NCBI RefSeq assembly: GCF_000019785.1
Contig: NC_010524.1
Coordinates: 3,770,001 to 3,834,000, forward strand
Reading direction: 5' to 3'
From: Leptothrix cholodnii SP-6
Lineage (GTDB): Bacteria > Pseudomonadota > Gammaproteobacteria > Burkholderiales > Burkholderiaceae_C
Length of the DNA stretch: 64,000 nt
Shown in pieces: positions 59,701 to 64,000 of the stretch. The first letter of the stretch is position 1; each line of letters starts with the position of its first letter. Under the pieces are notes generated by a model that made no database searches, was not told where the DNA came from, and was given only the letters and a program-made list of their open reading frames with translations. A program made the position numbers and the translations under genes.

Positions 59701-61634
59701 GGGCTCAACACCAGGTAGTTGTCGTTGCCCAGTACCTGGATGCCGGCGCTGCCGACGTGATCGCCCGCGCCGCTGCCACGCAGGTTCGACAGCAGGGCGC
59801 CGTTCGAACTGTCGAACAGGTAGACCGCGCCGGTGTCGGCCGTGGCGGCGGTGTCGGCGTTCGGTGCGGTGATGACGACGTTGCCGTTGCCGAGCACCTG
59901 GGTCACGGTGCCGAAGCCGCTGGTCGCGTCGGGCGTGGGGTCGTCCATCGCCAGGCTGGCGATCGAGCTGGCGGCGTTGTCGACGATGATGTTGCGCGGA
60001 TCGAGCAGCAGGCGGCCGGCCTGGCCCTGCGGCGCCGACAGGTCGGCCGTGCCGGCGAAGATCAGGTCGCCCTTGCCCGACACCTCGGCCTGGCCGCCGT
60101 CACCACCGGCGCCCGCGCCGCGTGCGAAGACGTGGCCGCCGAAGGTGGTGCGGTCGTCCGACCAGACCACCACCTGGCCGCCGTCACCCTGCACGCCGGC
60201 ATCGGCGCGCAGCACGGTGCTGGCGTTGATGCCGACGTTCAAGGCGTTGGCCAGGTCGGTGTCGTGGCCCTGGAAGCCGCCGCCCACCCGCACCCGGCCG
60301 CCACCGGCCTGGCCGCTGGCGTCAAGGTTGGCCGCGCGCAGCTGCACGCTGTCGGCGCTGACGGCGATCTCGCCGCCGACCGCCGCGGCCCCGGTGCCGC
60401 GGGCGCTGATCTGCGCCGAGCTGTAGACGACGCCCGCGGCGCCGTCATCGGCGGCGATGCGCACGCTGCCACCGCCACCCGCGCCGTCGGCATTGAGCGT
60501 GGCGGAGGCGGTCTGGATCGTGGTGTCGGCGCTGATCGCGATCCGGCCACCGGCACCCTGGCTGGCGCTGGCGTCGATGCGGCCCGACTGGCTGACGAAA
60601 TCGGCGCCGACCCGCACGCTGCCGGCCTGCGCGCCGCTGGCGTCGAGCGTGCCGGAAAGGTCGACCGTGCTGCCTTCGACGTCGATGCGCCCGGCGCCCG
60701 CCTTCACCGTGCCGCCGGCCGAAACCAGCCGCACGCCGCCGTCGTGTTCGACCAGTTCGGTGGCGCCCGCGCTGCCGGCCACGGCCTGTTCGAGCAGGCG
60801 GTTGGCGGCGCCGGCACTCAGGATCACCCGGCCGCCTTCGGCCTGCACCAGCTGGCGGTTGGCGACCAGCGCCTTGACGCTGGCCGGATCGACCTTGACA
60901 CCCAGCAGCTGGTTGCCGCCGAGGTCGAGCGTGACCGCGTCACCGGCGGCCAGCGCCACCGTGCCGAGCTGGGCGCTGATGACGCCTTCGTTGATCACCT
61001 CGGGCGCCAGCAGGGCCACGTAGCCGCCGTCGGCCTTGAGCGTGCCCTGGTTGAGCACCTTGCCGAGCGCGTCGCCGCGCACGAAATTGAGCTTGCCCGA
61101 CATGAAGTCGGCGTCGGCCAGATCCAGCGAACTGGCCACCAGGCCGCCCACGTCGACCTGCGAGCCCTTGCCGAAGACGATGCCGTTCGGGTTGACCAGG
61201 ATCACCTGACCGTTGGCATTCAGGCGGCCGTGGATGGCCGACGGATCGGCGCCGAGCACGCGGTTGAGCGTCACCGACTGGGCGTCGGGCTGCCGGATGT
61301 TGACCTGGGCCTGCGCGCCGATGTCGAAGGTCAGCCAGTTGATGGCCGCGCGCACGCTGGTCTGCTGGATGTTGAGCGCGTTGCCGTTCTGGCTGATGCC
61401 GGCCTGGCCCGCCACCACCGTGCCGCCGCTCGGCAGCGCGTTGACCGCCGGCGGCCCCGCCGCCTGCACCCCCGATCCCGTGCCCAGCAGCGTGACGGCG
61501 AGCACCGCGCCGACCACCGACGAGCTGCGCTTGCCGCGCCCACGGGCGAACTCGGCCACGGCGACAAAGGCGCCGACGATGTCGTTCCAGACCAGGCGAT
61601 AGACGCGATTCATGGAGCCGGGGCCGTTTTTCAT
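44793..61634 (-). CDS. Giant two-partner-secretion exoprotein (filamentous haemagglutinin family) with YDG and MBG repeats
   Basis: A 5613-residue TpsA-type surface or secreted protein. An ESPR-type start (MNRVYRLVWNDIVGAFVAVAE; this Met is at 61613, a few residues inside the frame) and signal peptide come first, then the TPS secretion domain (about 60-300) with the family NPNGI motif near residue 148. A Gly-rich beta-helix runs to about 540. About 14 units built on NYLV.SP.W.NG.GAVTW and NSLVGS...D.VG follow (about 545-1990), then more beta-helix (to about 2625), 27 YDG units (about 2626-4986), four MBG units with KTYGDADP (about 4987-5313), a Gly/Ala/Ser/Thr-rich stretch, and a C-terminal cadherin/Ig-like domain (LKIDPQTGTLTGLPP). 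It lies 91 bases after its transporter gene. Likely role: adhesion, aggregation or sheath structure; the ligand is unknown. Confidence 0.93.
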   Translation of the reverse strand: MKNGPGSMNRVYRLVWNDIVGAFVAVAEFARGRGKRSSSVVGAVLAVTLLGTGSGVQAAGPPAVNALPSGGTVVAGQAGISQNGNALNIQQTSVRAAINWLTFDIGAQAQVNIRQPDAQSVTLNRVLGADPSAIHGRLNANGQVILVNPNGIVFGKGSQVDVGGLVASSLDLADADFMSGKLNFVRGDALGKVLNQGTLKADGGYVALLAPEVINEGVISAQLGTVALAAGDAVTLDLGGNQLLGVKVDPASVKALVANRQLVQAEGGRVILSAGAANRLLEQAVAGSAGATELVEHDGGVRLVSAGGTVKAGAGRIDVEGSTVDLSGTLDASGAQAGSVRVGADFVSQSGRIDASASQGAGGRIAISADTTIQTASATLNADGAGGGGSVRIAADDGAAGVVYSSAQISARGTGAAAVGGEIAVSADSVQLRAANLDASGQAGGGRVRVGGGFQGHDTDLANALNVGINASTVLRADAGVQGDGGQVVVWSDDRTTFGGHVFARGAGAGGDGGQAEVSGKGDLIFAGTADLSAPQGQAGRLLLDPRNIIVDNAASSIASLAMDDPTPDATSGFGTVTQVLGNGNVVITAPNADTAATADTGAVYLFDSSNGALLSNLRGSGAGDHVGSAGIQVLGNDNYLVLSPQYGTVSGVNVFGTSTSDSSTIGTPSAYAITASSTASAGAITWQSATGAAGSSLVSAANSLVGSTANTDSVTSYSYSGSTVTAGASVSVTANDQLGKVSTYEPWGDVAVAGTTTVHELADGNVAIATPNWFNGRGAVTWMNGATGALFTGAAGAEVSASVATTGATPIRTLAPVSTDASGDKVYVIGFDASLPFTYTAGATNRRSTPPGAGGDAIGRNLTLFDDGSYVIASPQWSNGAAAYAGAVTWSGAGGTAGVVSSGNSLVGSNAYDFVGSGGVTPVGAIDSNYLVASPYWTDSGNAAVGRYLENAPNGAVTWVDGSTGRAFGEAGTGAAVGGGNSLIGGAGDGLGARSNSIGTPTATYDLVPSPYSYSTTSSTRTFATTDGITELANGNYLVVDTSWSGSRGSVTFGDGAAGVAGSVSAANSLVGSTASDGVGASVLELSGSHYAVVSSTWDNTAAGATDAGAVTWGSGTSGVSGAVSAGNSLVGSDDYEQVGSGGAIGVGATGADGLRTDYIVLSPLWGNRSSAQYSTTAYGAVTWVDGSNGDVHGSSANGAAVSSTNSLVGSNTGDYVGSYVGSYSRVLGNPVDGASPITTPWYANPTATVDVLADGNYVVRSPSWDAGKGAATWADGSAGIAGSVSAGNSLVGSTSDQYATVTGSHTVNAAVYTDTTYQLTTTGDHVGLLGTALQDGNFLAISPSWGNGRGAISWLGASAPTGAVSAGNSLVGSTQDVFTDATHTALVSAGDRLGTLADSTWVVPVVSSRNSDSYSPTGTRNLGPYQLGTSWNVTFAYWNGSTWTYPVAGKNYGTTSVASTQIESDGWGYLTSHFAYNAKPIVATLSNGNALIGSPSWNNGSATRAGAVTWINGATGTLADASQGGTLGATNSLVGDHTDDVLGFRLPLDGVAELANGNFLLINPQWNEERGAVTWGSGTAGVTGTVSAANSLVGEIASGSLGFSLPSDYVYRLVGSNFSYDWTDRRSDQAGDRVGLGGVTVLADGNAVIGSPFWNQSAAWDSYSAPSSLGAATWIDGSNGLLKDGSAGGSISASNSLVGSQHGDAVSYAAFVDPYSLQHYVTSGITALAAGNYVVASPWWSNGATSQVGAVTYGTAGGIVGEVGVGNSLVGASAGDHVGRGLSSYDPWYYTAIIYSGVQVLSDGSYTNYLVRTSDWTNANDIAGGGAGAGAVTWVDGSTGHAFGEGGTGAVVSAANSVVGNVAGDGVGAQLISLTRNVSGQSVATGDQLLLSNLAYCGVPGVGAITLLSGAQGAAGPVSWRNSMIGFASAADGMNTSSFDGYSYSTDVHATLLPTAVTGAEQVAWRPLIWTTPNTTSGNNGSRALALTLVSDSNTAPDSADQVNTGGGANWAGSWFAGDNAGYTGVGGNTGTGLLGFSANTGEDVVITPAALTGLLDAGTDVTLQASNDITVLRDITTSAGGNGGDLTLEAGRSIHLYADIRTDNGNFTAIANQSLAAGVVDADCATCVAEIVQQAGSHIDAGTGSVSLTLLASTDKTSDDAGDIRLSNLDGASISVVNQGIDAAGNGRGIRFNEGATIGSSATESLTLQTRGYTGLAGGLALQSDTVLQGSNTATLSVGASDASIAVDLGSASGSGLAMTGAEMGSVIQQSSGFAEIVFGRADQSGATTVGTLDFTQAAMLRSGSSSLDADLTLQGGSGGTTLSGAVTSAEAAGRTLTVAGTDGAITLANGASITAATGVLQLAAHGSAALTQNAGNTLNATQLLLDGTGSVALNAGSNTIGTLAGTVGTANVRTSSGNLTVGSVGTVDGLTTTSGMTLQAAGSATDVVLDQAVTNASGTLVMAAAGDFVNNVAADTGIDAGTGRYLVYSASPVDTTEGMTGYSKHYNQSYSAGSDPAYASAGDWFLYSVAPTLTASLGAGSTITYGQPGSAPGVNISGLIDGDTLASATTGSLASSTSSYTASGAGFIPVGSHTLTLSGQGTLTSDLGYQIAVTTGSATLTVQAKAINVAGLAADSKVYDGSTTTTVSGTASLTGGGATNLDGKYLTGDTLAIGGTASGSFVDRHVGTAKSVALGGLSLSGADAANYTISTDSVTADITPKTVTLTGLSVAASKVYDGTAQATPIGSAALLAAEAVGSGSTGDGRRYTGDSVSLVGTASATYNGVNVADASAVTFGGLSLSGTEAGNYVLAAGSQAATITAKALTVTGATAVDKVYDGNTLATVGSAGSLVGVIGSDAVSLDASQVTAEFADKNVGTGKTVTLGNLSLDGAGAGNYSITGQASTTADITAKALTVSGVTASSKVYDGGVNATVNTAVASLTGLVEGDDLTLSATGTFADKNVGTGKTVTLSSSYDGADLGNYSITGQASTTADITAKALTVSGVTASSKVYDGGVNATVNTAVASLTGLVEGDDLTLSATGTFADKNVGTGKAVTLSSSYGGTDLGNYSITDQASTTADITAKSLTVSGVTASGKVYDGGVNAIVNTAVASLTGLVEGDELTLSATGAFGDKNVGTGKTVTLSSSYDGADVGNYSITGQTTTSADITAKTLTVSGVTASSKVYDGGVNATVNTAGASLAGLVEGDDLTLNATGTFADKNVGTGKTVTLSSSYGGTDLGNYSITDQANATADITAKALTVSGVTASSKVYDGGVNATVNTAGASLAGLVEGDDLTLNATGTFADKNVGTGKTVTLSSSYGGTDLGNYSITDQANATADITAKALTVSGVTASSKVYDGGVNATVNTAGASLAGLVEGDDLTLSATGTFADKNVGTGKAVTLSSSYGGTDLGNYSITDQASTTADITAKALTVSGVTASSKVYDGGVNATVNTAGASLAGLVEGDDLTLNATGTFADKNVGTGKTVTLSSSYGGTDLGNYSITDQANATADITAKALTVSGVTASSKVYDGGVNATVNTAGASLAGLVEGDDLTLSATGTFADKNVGTGKAVTLSSSYGGTDLGNYSITDQASTTADITAKALTVSGVTASSKVYDGGVNATVNTAGASLAGLVEGDDLTLSATGTFADKNVGTGKAVTLSSSYGGTDLGNYSITDQASTTADITAKALTVSGVTASSKVYDGGVNATVNTAVASLTGLVEGDDLTLSATGTFADKNVGTGKAVTLSSSYGGTDLGNYSITDQASTTADITAKALTVSGVTASSKVYDGGVNATVNTAVASLAGLVEGDDLTLNATGTFADKNVGTGKAVTLSSSYDGADLGNYSITDQASATADITAKALTVSGVTASSKVYDGTTGATVDTSAASLAGLITGDDLTLRATGVFADKNVGTGKTVTLSSSYGGADAGNYSITDQTTTSADITAKALTVSGVTASGKVYDGTTGATVDTSAASLAGLITGDDLTLRATGVFADKNVGTGKTVTLSSSYDGADLGNYSITDQASATADITAKALTVSGVTASSKVYDGGVNATVNTAGASLAGLVEGDDLTLSASGTFADKHVGTGKTVALSSSYGGTDLGNYSITDQASTTADITAKALTVSGVTASSKVYDGGVNATVNTAGASLAGLVEGDDLTLNATGAFGDKNVGTGKTVTLSSSYDGADVGNYSITGQTTTSADITAKTLAVSGVTASGKVYDGGVNATVNTAVASLTGLVEGDDLTLNATGTFADKHVGRGKTVTLSSSYGGTDLGNYSITDQASTTADITAKALTVSGVTASSKVYDGGVNATVNTAVASLAGLVEGDDLTLNATGTFADKNVGTGKAVTLSSSYDGADLGNYSITDQASATADITAKALTVSGVTASSKVYDSTTGATVDTSAASLAGLITGDDLTLRVTGVFADKNVGTGKTVTLSSSYDGADLGNYSITDQAGTTADITAKTLTVSGVTASGKVYDGNTGAMVDTSAASLAGLITGDDLTLRATGVFADKNVGTGKTVTLSSSYDGADLGNYSITDQASATADITAKALTVTGATASGKVYDGTAVASVGSAGSLVGVIGDDVVGLDASRVAAAFVDKNVGTGKVVTIDSLSLDGADAGNYSITGQTTTRADITAKALTVTGATAGGKVYDGTAVASVGSAGSLVGVIGGDAVGLDTSLATAAFADKNVGTGKAVTIDSLSLDGADAGNYSITGQTTTRADITAKALTVTGATAGGKVYDGNTLATVGSAGSLVGVIGADAVGLDTSLATAAFADKNVGTGKVVTIDSLSLDGADAGNYSITGRTTTHADITAKALTVSGVTAAGKTYDGNTAAVVDTSAASLAGLVSGDDLTLSATGVFADKNVGTGKTVTLTSSYGGVDLGNYTITGQTSTTADITAKALTVTGVTATGKVYDGNTAARVDTSAASLNGLVTGDDLTLRATGTFADKNVGAGKTVTLASSYAGADLGNYSITGQAGTTADITARTLELRADDKAKTYGDADPVLTFGIGGLGLAEGDSAADVFAGALSTAVGAAATAGLHAIDIGTLAVGDNYRVGQFTAGQMVVGKAALTVQADNQRKTYGDADPTLTHSLDTAQLKYTDTVAVADGVTLGTATGAAATAGTHRIVGEGVADNYVITVLDGELAVDRAALTVTADNRHKTYGDADPLLSHSVDASQLKYSDTAAVVTGVGLSTATGAQATAGSHVITLSGATAANYAIVSVDGTLSVDKAALTVTADDKSKTAGESDPALSYSVDASQLKYADDAGVVRDVTLTAPTGNGLPPGDYAIVAGQGTADNYELGFVDGRLTVKPSPSVKAENLATQTRVVTAPVVAPTPVSTGAAVVQPGSLTVIGGGLTVPVSSSGSAGSAGSPEGAGLSGGFGSSGGLGGGFGGGTSGGNAGFGSAGANGAGGGSAADGASGGAGGTGGAGRTNATTGTTGTGSTAGTAGATGAADAGGLVDTGGANAAGGAGGSAGITGDSSATGQSTGGTGGAGGASASASAGAGGGDGRLVAVRPISQISADPVRGVTFEAGAVFEKPAGSSVAFTATLADGTALPSWLKIDPQTGTLTGLPPAGSRDVFEVVVTAQSDAGQKAATRVTLESGAVR
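45693..46674 (-). repeat. Four MBG-type repeats in the giant exoprotein
   Basis: Four consecutive units of about 80 residues. Three contain KTYGDADP and the fourth KTAGESDP; each is followed by a beta-sandwich pattern ending in NY.I..VDG.L.V. MBG modules often follow YDG modules in bacterial surface proteins. Confidence 0.8.
46675..53756 (-). repeat. Array of 27 YDG repeats, 20 at exact 258-bp spacing
   Basis: Each unit holds KVYDG (one reads KVYDS, one KTYDG) and ends in GNYSITxQ then ADITAK. The ccgtcgtag marker of the KVYDG codons occurs at 47941, 48199, 48457, 48715, and on to 52585 and 52843, exactly 258 bp (86 residues) apart without any indel. Units at 47140-47941 are 267 bp and of a second type (GSAGSLVGVIG). 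Copies at 51037, 51553 and 51811 differ by about one base over 258 bp. Confidence 0.9.
55660..60000 (-). repeat. About 14 FG-GAP-like repeat units in the giant exoprotein
   Basis: Divergent units of about 75-130 residues share a GNYLVxSPxWxNG strand, then GAVTWxxGxxG and an NSLVGSxxxDxVG turn; I count 12 NSLVG/NSLIG plus one NSVVG and one NSMIG. The layout resembles FG-GAP beta-propeller blades and the Pfam repeat of unknown function found in haemagglutinin-like proteins (DUF5649, recalled, not searched). Confidence 0.6.
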
Positions 61635-61659
61635 GGTTCAACTTTCTGACGATCGGATG

Positions 61660-61678
61660 GGCGTCGCGCAGTGACGCC
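61660..61678. other. Short hairpin in the transporter-exoprotein gap
   Basis: GGCGTC / GACGCC with a seven-base loop lies between the tpsB-like gene and the giant tpsA-like gene. It could stabilise or partly end the upstream message; no T-run follows. Confidence 0.35.
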
Positions 61679-61725
61679 GTCATCCAGGAACTGGGGGTGT
61701 GCGGGGCGGAGGGCGGGCGGGCCGC

Positions 61726-63429
61726 TCAGAAGGTCTTGAGCGCGGAGACGAACAGGCGCGGGTTGCGCCTTGTGCCGTCGCCGTCGGCGTCGGTGGCCAG
61801 GTTGCGGGTCGGGTTGCTGCCGTGGCGCCAGGCCAGGCTGGCACGCACCAGCACCGCGCTGGGTTTGCCCCAGGTCACGCCGACGCCGCTGCCGGCCAGC
61901 GTGTAGCGGTTCGGGCTCAGGCTGGCGACGTTGAGCGTGTGGTCGCGGGTCAGCCAGGCGCGGTCGTGGAACAGCGCCACCGACAGATCGGCTCCGTATT
62001 GACGGCGCCACTCCAGGCTCAGCAGCCGGCCGTCGTCGCCGCTGGGCTCCGAGCTCGAATAGGCGCGCACCGCCGAGGTGCCGCTGGCGAGGAACTTCTC
62101 CGACGAATCGAGGTTGCCGCTGGCGAACTGGCCCGACAGCTGGGCCGACAGCGTGTTGACCCGGTCGATGCGCTGCAGGCGCGTCAGCGAGGCGTTGAGC
62201 TTGCGGAAGCGGCCTTGCCGGTCGGGGCCGTTGGCGATCTGGTCGGACGCCAGGTCGCCGGCATTGCCGCCGAGATCGAGCCGGCCCAGCGTCAGGCCGA
62301 GGCTGAACTGGGTGATGCCGCCGCCGAAGGCGTCGTCGAGCCATTCGCCGTCCAGGCCCAGGGTGTTCAGGTTCAGGCGCTTGTCGTTGAGCGCGATGCC
62401 GGCCACGGCGTTGTCGAACCGCTTGCGGTCATGGCCAAAGGTGGCGTTGAGCTTGCCGGCGGTGCTGCGCAGCCAGGGGTAGTTCAGCGTCAGGCCCAGC
62501 ACGCCGGCGCCGCCGGTGTAGCGGGTGCCCGACAGGCTGTAGCCGTAGTGCAGGCGCGAGGCCGAAGCGCCCACGCGCAGGCCGTCGTGGCCGACCGGCA
62601 GGCTGTAGGCGGCGCGCCCGTAGGTCGAACCGCGACTGGTGTTGACCAGCACCTGCACCTGGTCGCCCAGGCCCAGCGGGCTGTTGACGGTGCCGCCCAG
62701 CGTCAGACGCTCGGCGCCGCTGGCCTTGGAGCCGGCGTTGTCGATCTGGGCCAGGCCGGCGTAACGCGGGGTGTCCTGCACCGACACCACCAGGCGCGAC
62801 TCGCCCGCCTTGTCGCCCGGTTCGAGCAGCGAACTCGCGCTCAGGCCCGGCATCTCGTTGAGCAGGCTGACGGCGCGCTGCACGTCGTCCGGCCGCACCG
62901 GTTCGCCGATCTTCTGGCGTGCGCCCATGTAGGCCAGCACCTGCTCGTCCGACAGGTGTCGGCCCGCCTGCGGGCGGTCCACACGCACCGCGCCGAGGCG
63001 GCCTTCGAGCACCGCGATGGTGACCGCCCCGTCGCGGATGTCCTGGTCGGGCAGATAGGCACGCACCAGGAAACCGCGCTGGCGGTAGACCTCGGCCACC
63101 GCGTCGGCGGCGCGGCGCAGGTCGGCAAAGGTCGACGGCTTGCCGATCCAGGCGGCCAGCGCGGCCTGCAGGTCGGTCTCGGGCACCAGGGTCGCGCCGG
63201 TCAGGCGAAAGCTGCCGACCTGCACCCGCGCACCCTCGGCGGTGTCGGTCGGTCCCTGGGGCTTGGGGCTCGGCAGGGCCGGCGCCGGCCGAGGCGTCGG
63301 CTGGGTGCGCTCGACATCGAGCAGCAGGTTGCCCGCATCCGGCGCGGTCTGGGCCTGGGTCAGGGTGCACGCCAGCAACAGGCCGGCAGACAGGCCGCGA
63401 ACGGCGGGGGGCAAGGAGTTCATGGTCAT
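61726..63429 (-). CDS. Two-partner secretion outer-membrane transporter (FhaC/ShlB family)
   Basis: Omp85-type channel that exports the giant exoprotein across the outer membrane. It has 567 residues from ATG 63429 (MTMNSLPPAVRG), with a signal peptide ending near TQAQ. A POTRA_2 domain follows (VQVGSFRLTGATLVPETDLQAAL), a second POTRA (EGRLGAVRVDRPQAGRHLSDEQVLAYMG), then a 16-strand barrel ending in the aromatic NPRLFVSALKTF. The frame opens further upstream but without homologous sequence. It lies directly upstream of its substrate gene on the same strand, the usual tpsB-tpsA order. No clear promoter could be fixed in the 291-base gap to the next gene. Confidence 0.95.
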   Translation of the reverse strand: MTMNSLPPAVRGLSAGLLLACTLTQAQTAPDAGNLLLDVERTQPTPRPAPALPSPKPQGPTDTAEGARVQVGSFRLTGATLVPETDLQAALAAWIGKPSTFADLRRAADAVAEVYRQRGFLVRAYLPDQDIRDGAVTIAVLEGRLGAVRVDRPQAGRHLSDEQVLAYMGARQKIGEPVRPDDVQRAVSLLNEMPGLSASSLLEPGDKAGESRLVVSVQDTPRYAGLAQIDNAGSKASGAERLTLGGTVNSPLGLGDQVQVLVNTSRGSTYGRAAYSLPVGHDGLRVGASASRLHYGYSLSGTRYTGGAGVLGLTLNYPWLRSTAGKLNATFGHDRKRFDNAVAGIALNDKRLNLNTLGLDGEWLDDAFGGGITQFSLGLTLGRLDLGGNAGDLASDQIANGPDRQGRFRKLNASLTRLQRIDRVNTLSAQLSGQFASGNLDSSEKFLASGTSAVRAYSSSEPSGDDGRLLSLEWRRQYGADLSVALFHDRAWLTRDHTLNVASLSPNRYTLAGSGVGVTWGKPSAVLVRASLAWRHGSNPTRNLATDADGDGTRRNPRLFVSALKTF

Positions 63430-63720
63430 TTCGGTGGTTTCGGCACCGGCCACGGCGCAGACGGCATGGATCGGGGGCGAAGACGTGGCGGGATGCGGCT
63501 CTGACAAAAATGAAAATCGCGCAAGCCAGTCTAGAAATACCCCTGCGAATCGATGGGTCGAACAGACTGGAGAAAACCTCGCAGTTGCCGATTCGGGCGG
63601 TATCGGTCGGGAATGCCCCCAACTGAAGGCCTGTCCGGGTCTTTCTTCGGGCCTTGGCATCAGGCATGCTTGGTTCCAATCGAAATCAGCCGCACTTGGC
63701 TTTCGTGTTTGGAGGTCCGC

Positions 63721-64000
63721 ATGAACCGCAGCCCGTCCACCGATCTGGTCCCCACCCAGAACGCCCGCCCATCGGCGATCCCGATCGCCCAGATGCGTCA
63801 CCTCTACCGTCTCGACGAGGTCGAGAAGCGGCTCACCAAGCTGCCGACCAAGGAGCATGAGCACCTGCGCGCCACCTACGAGCGCATGCTCGAGAAGGGC
63901 CCGGAGCGCTTCCAGGTCAAGCCCTCGTCGCTGCCGGCGATGGATCACCTGTACAGCACGCTGCCCAACTTCCATCCGGTGCTCGACGACGTCAAGCGCC
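63721..64000 (+). CDS. Conserved protein, possibly AAA+ ATPase (partial, N-terminus only)
   Basis: The first 93 codons of a gene that runs off the right edge. The start ATG 63721 is supported by a perfect GGAGG site (63711-63715). The visible part reads MNRSPSTDLVPTQNARPSAIP, then a helical stretch LYRLDEVEKRLTKLPTKEHEHLRATYERMLEKGPERFQVKPSSLPAMDHLY. It resembles the N-terminal helical part of a group of Burkholderiales AAA-family ATPases, from memory; the ATPase motifs themselves are not in the window. Confidence 0.7.
   Translation, partial: MNRSPSTDLVPTQNARPSAIPIAQMRHLYRLDEVEKRLTKLPTKEHEHLRATYERMLEKGPERFQVKPSSLPAMDHLYSTLPNFHPVLDDVKR

Noticed and set aside
57018..61649. A 1543-residue open frame on the plus strand
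   Set aside because: Antisense shadow of the N-terminal third of the giant exoprotein, again with shadow-like composition.
61738..63423. A long plus-strand frame opposite the transporter gene
   Set aside because: Shadow of the FhaC/ShlB-type gene, whose POTRA and barrel features are clear on the minus strand.

Overview
The window is GC-rich DNA with a housekeeping layout typical of Burkholderiales (Betaproteobacteria): gltBD next to mlaFED, pilMNOPQ joined to aroKB and dgt, cyaY/lptM/lysA, and Porin_4-type outer-membrane porins. The overall look suggests the Leptothrix/Sphaerotilus/Rubrivivax group; this is inference from gene order and protein style, since no rRNA gene is present. I found no tRNA, rRNA, CRISPR array, prophage or complete insertion sequence.

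Layout. 1-8.6 kb (minus strand): the start of mlaD (cut by the window edge), mlaE and mlaF (phospholipid transport), then gltD and gltB (glutamate synthase) with their own promoter and terminator. 8.6-9.4 kb: a single-copy Y1/RAYT-type transposase relative with its catalytic HxH changed to QxQ, flanked by a palindrome and a direct repeat. 9.5-13.5 kb: cysK, then dgt, aroB and aroK. 13.5-15.3 kb: an A/T-richer Ig-domain lipoprotein gene placed between pilQ and aroK. 15.4-20.6 kb: the type IV pilus assembly operon pilMNOPQ, divergent from mrcA (PBP1A). 23.2-31.9 kb: cyaY, lptM, lysA, a DUF3047 lipoprotein, two porins, coq7, an OsmC-family gene and ilvA. Between the OsmC gene and ilvA lies a likely stand-alone small RNA with its own promoter and strong terminator. 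32.0-33.1 kb: a divergent cobT homologue.

33.1-44.7 kb is a type II secretion locus: gspC alone on the minus strand, and gspGHIJKLMNDEF as one tightly packed plus-strand operon. The pseudopilins, inner-membrane platform (L, M, F, N), secretin D and ATPase E are all there; no prepilin peptidase is in the window. A GC-rich palindromic repeat interrupts the operon between gspE and gspF.

44.8-63.4 kb (minus strand) is a two-partner secretion operon: an FhaC/ShlB-type transporter followed by a single 5613-residue exoprotein. That exoprotein has an ESPR/TPS N-terminus, about 14 units of an FG-GAP-like repeat, 27 YDG repeats, 4 MBG repeats, a Gly/Ala/Ser/Thr-rich stretch and a cadherin/Ig-like C-terminus. 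Twenty YDG units are spaced at exactly 258 bp and some are nearly identical at the DNA level. The window ends in the start of a plus-strand gene that may encode an AAA+ ATPase.

The region is mostly envelope biology: lipid transport, peptidoglycan synthesis, pili, porins, type II secretion and a giant surface adhesin. The parts least explained by known families are the small-RNA candidate, the QxQ transposase relative, the inserted Ig lipoprotein, the divergent CobT, and the repeat architecture of the giant exoprotein.
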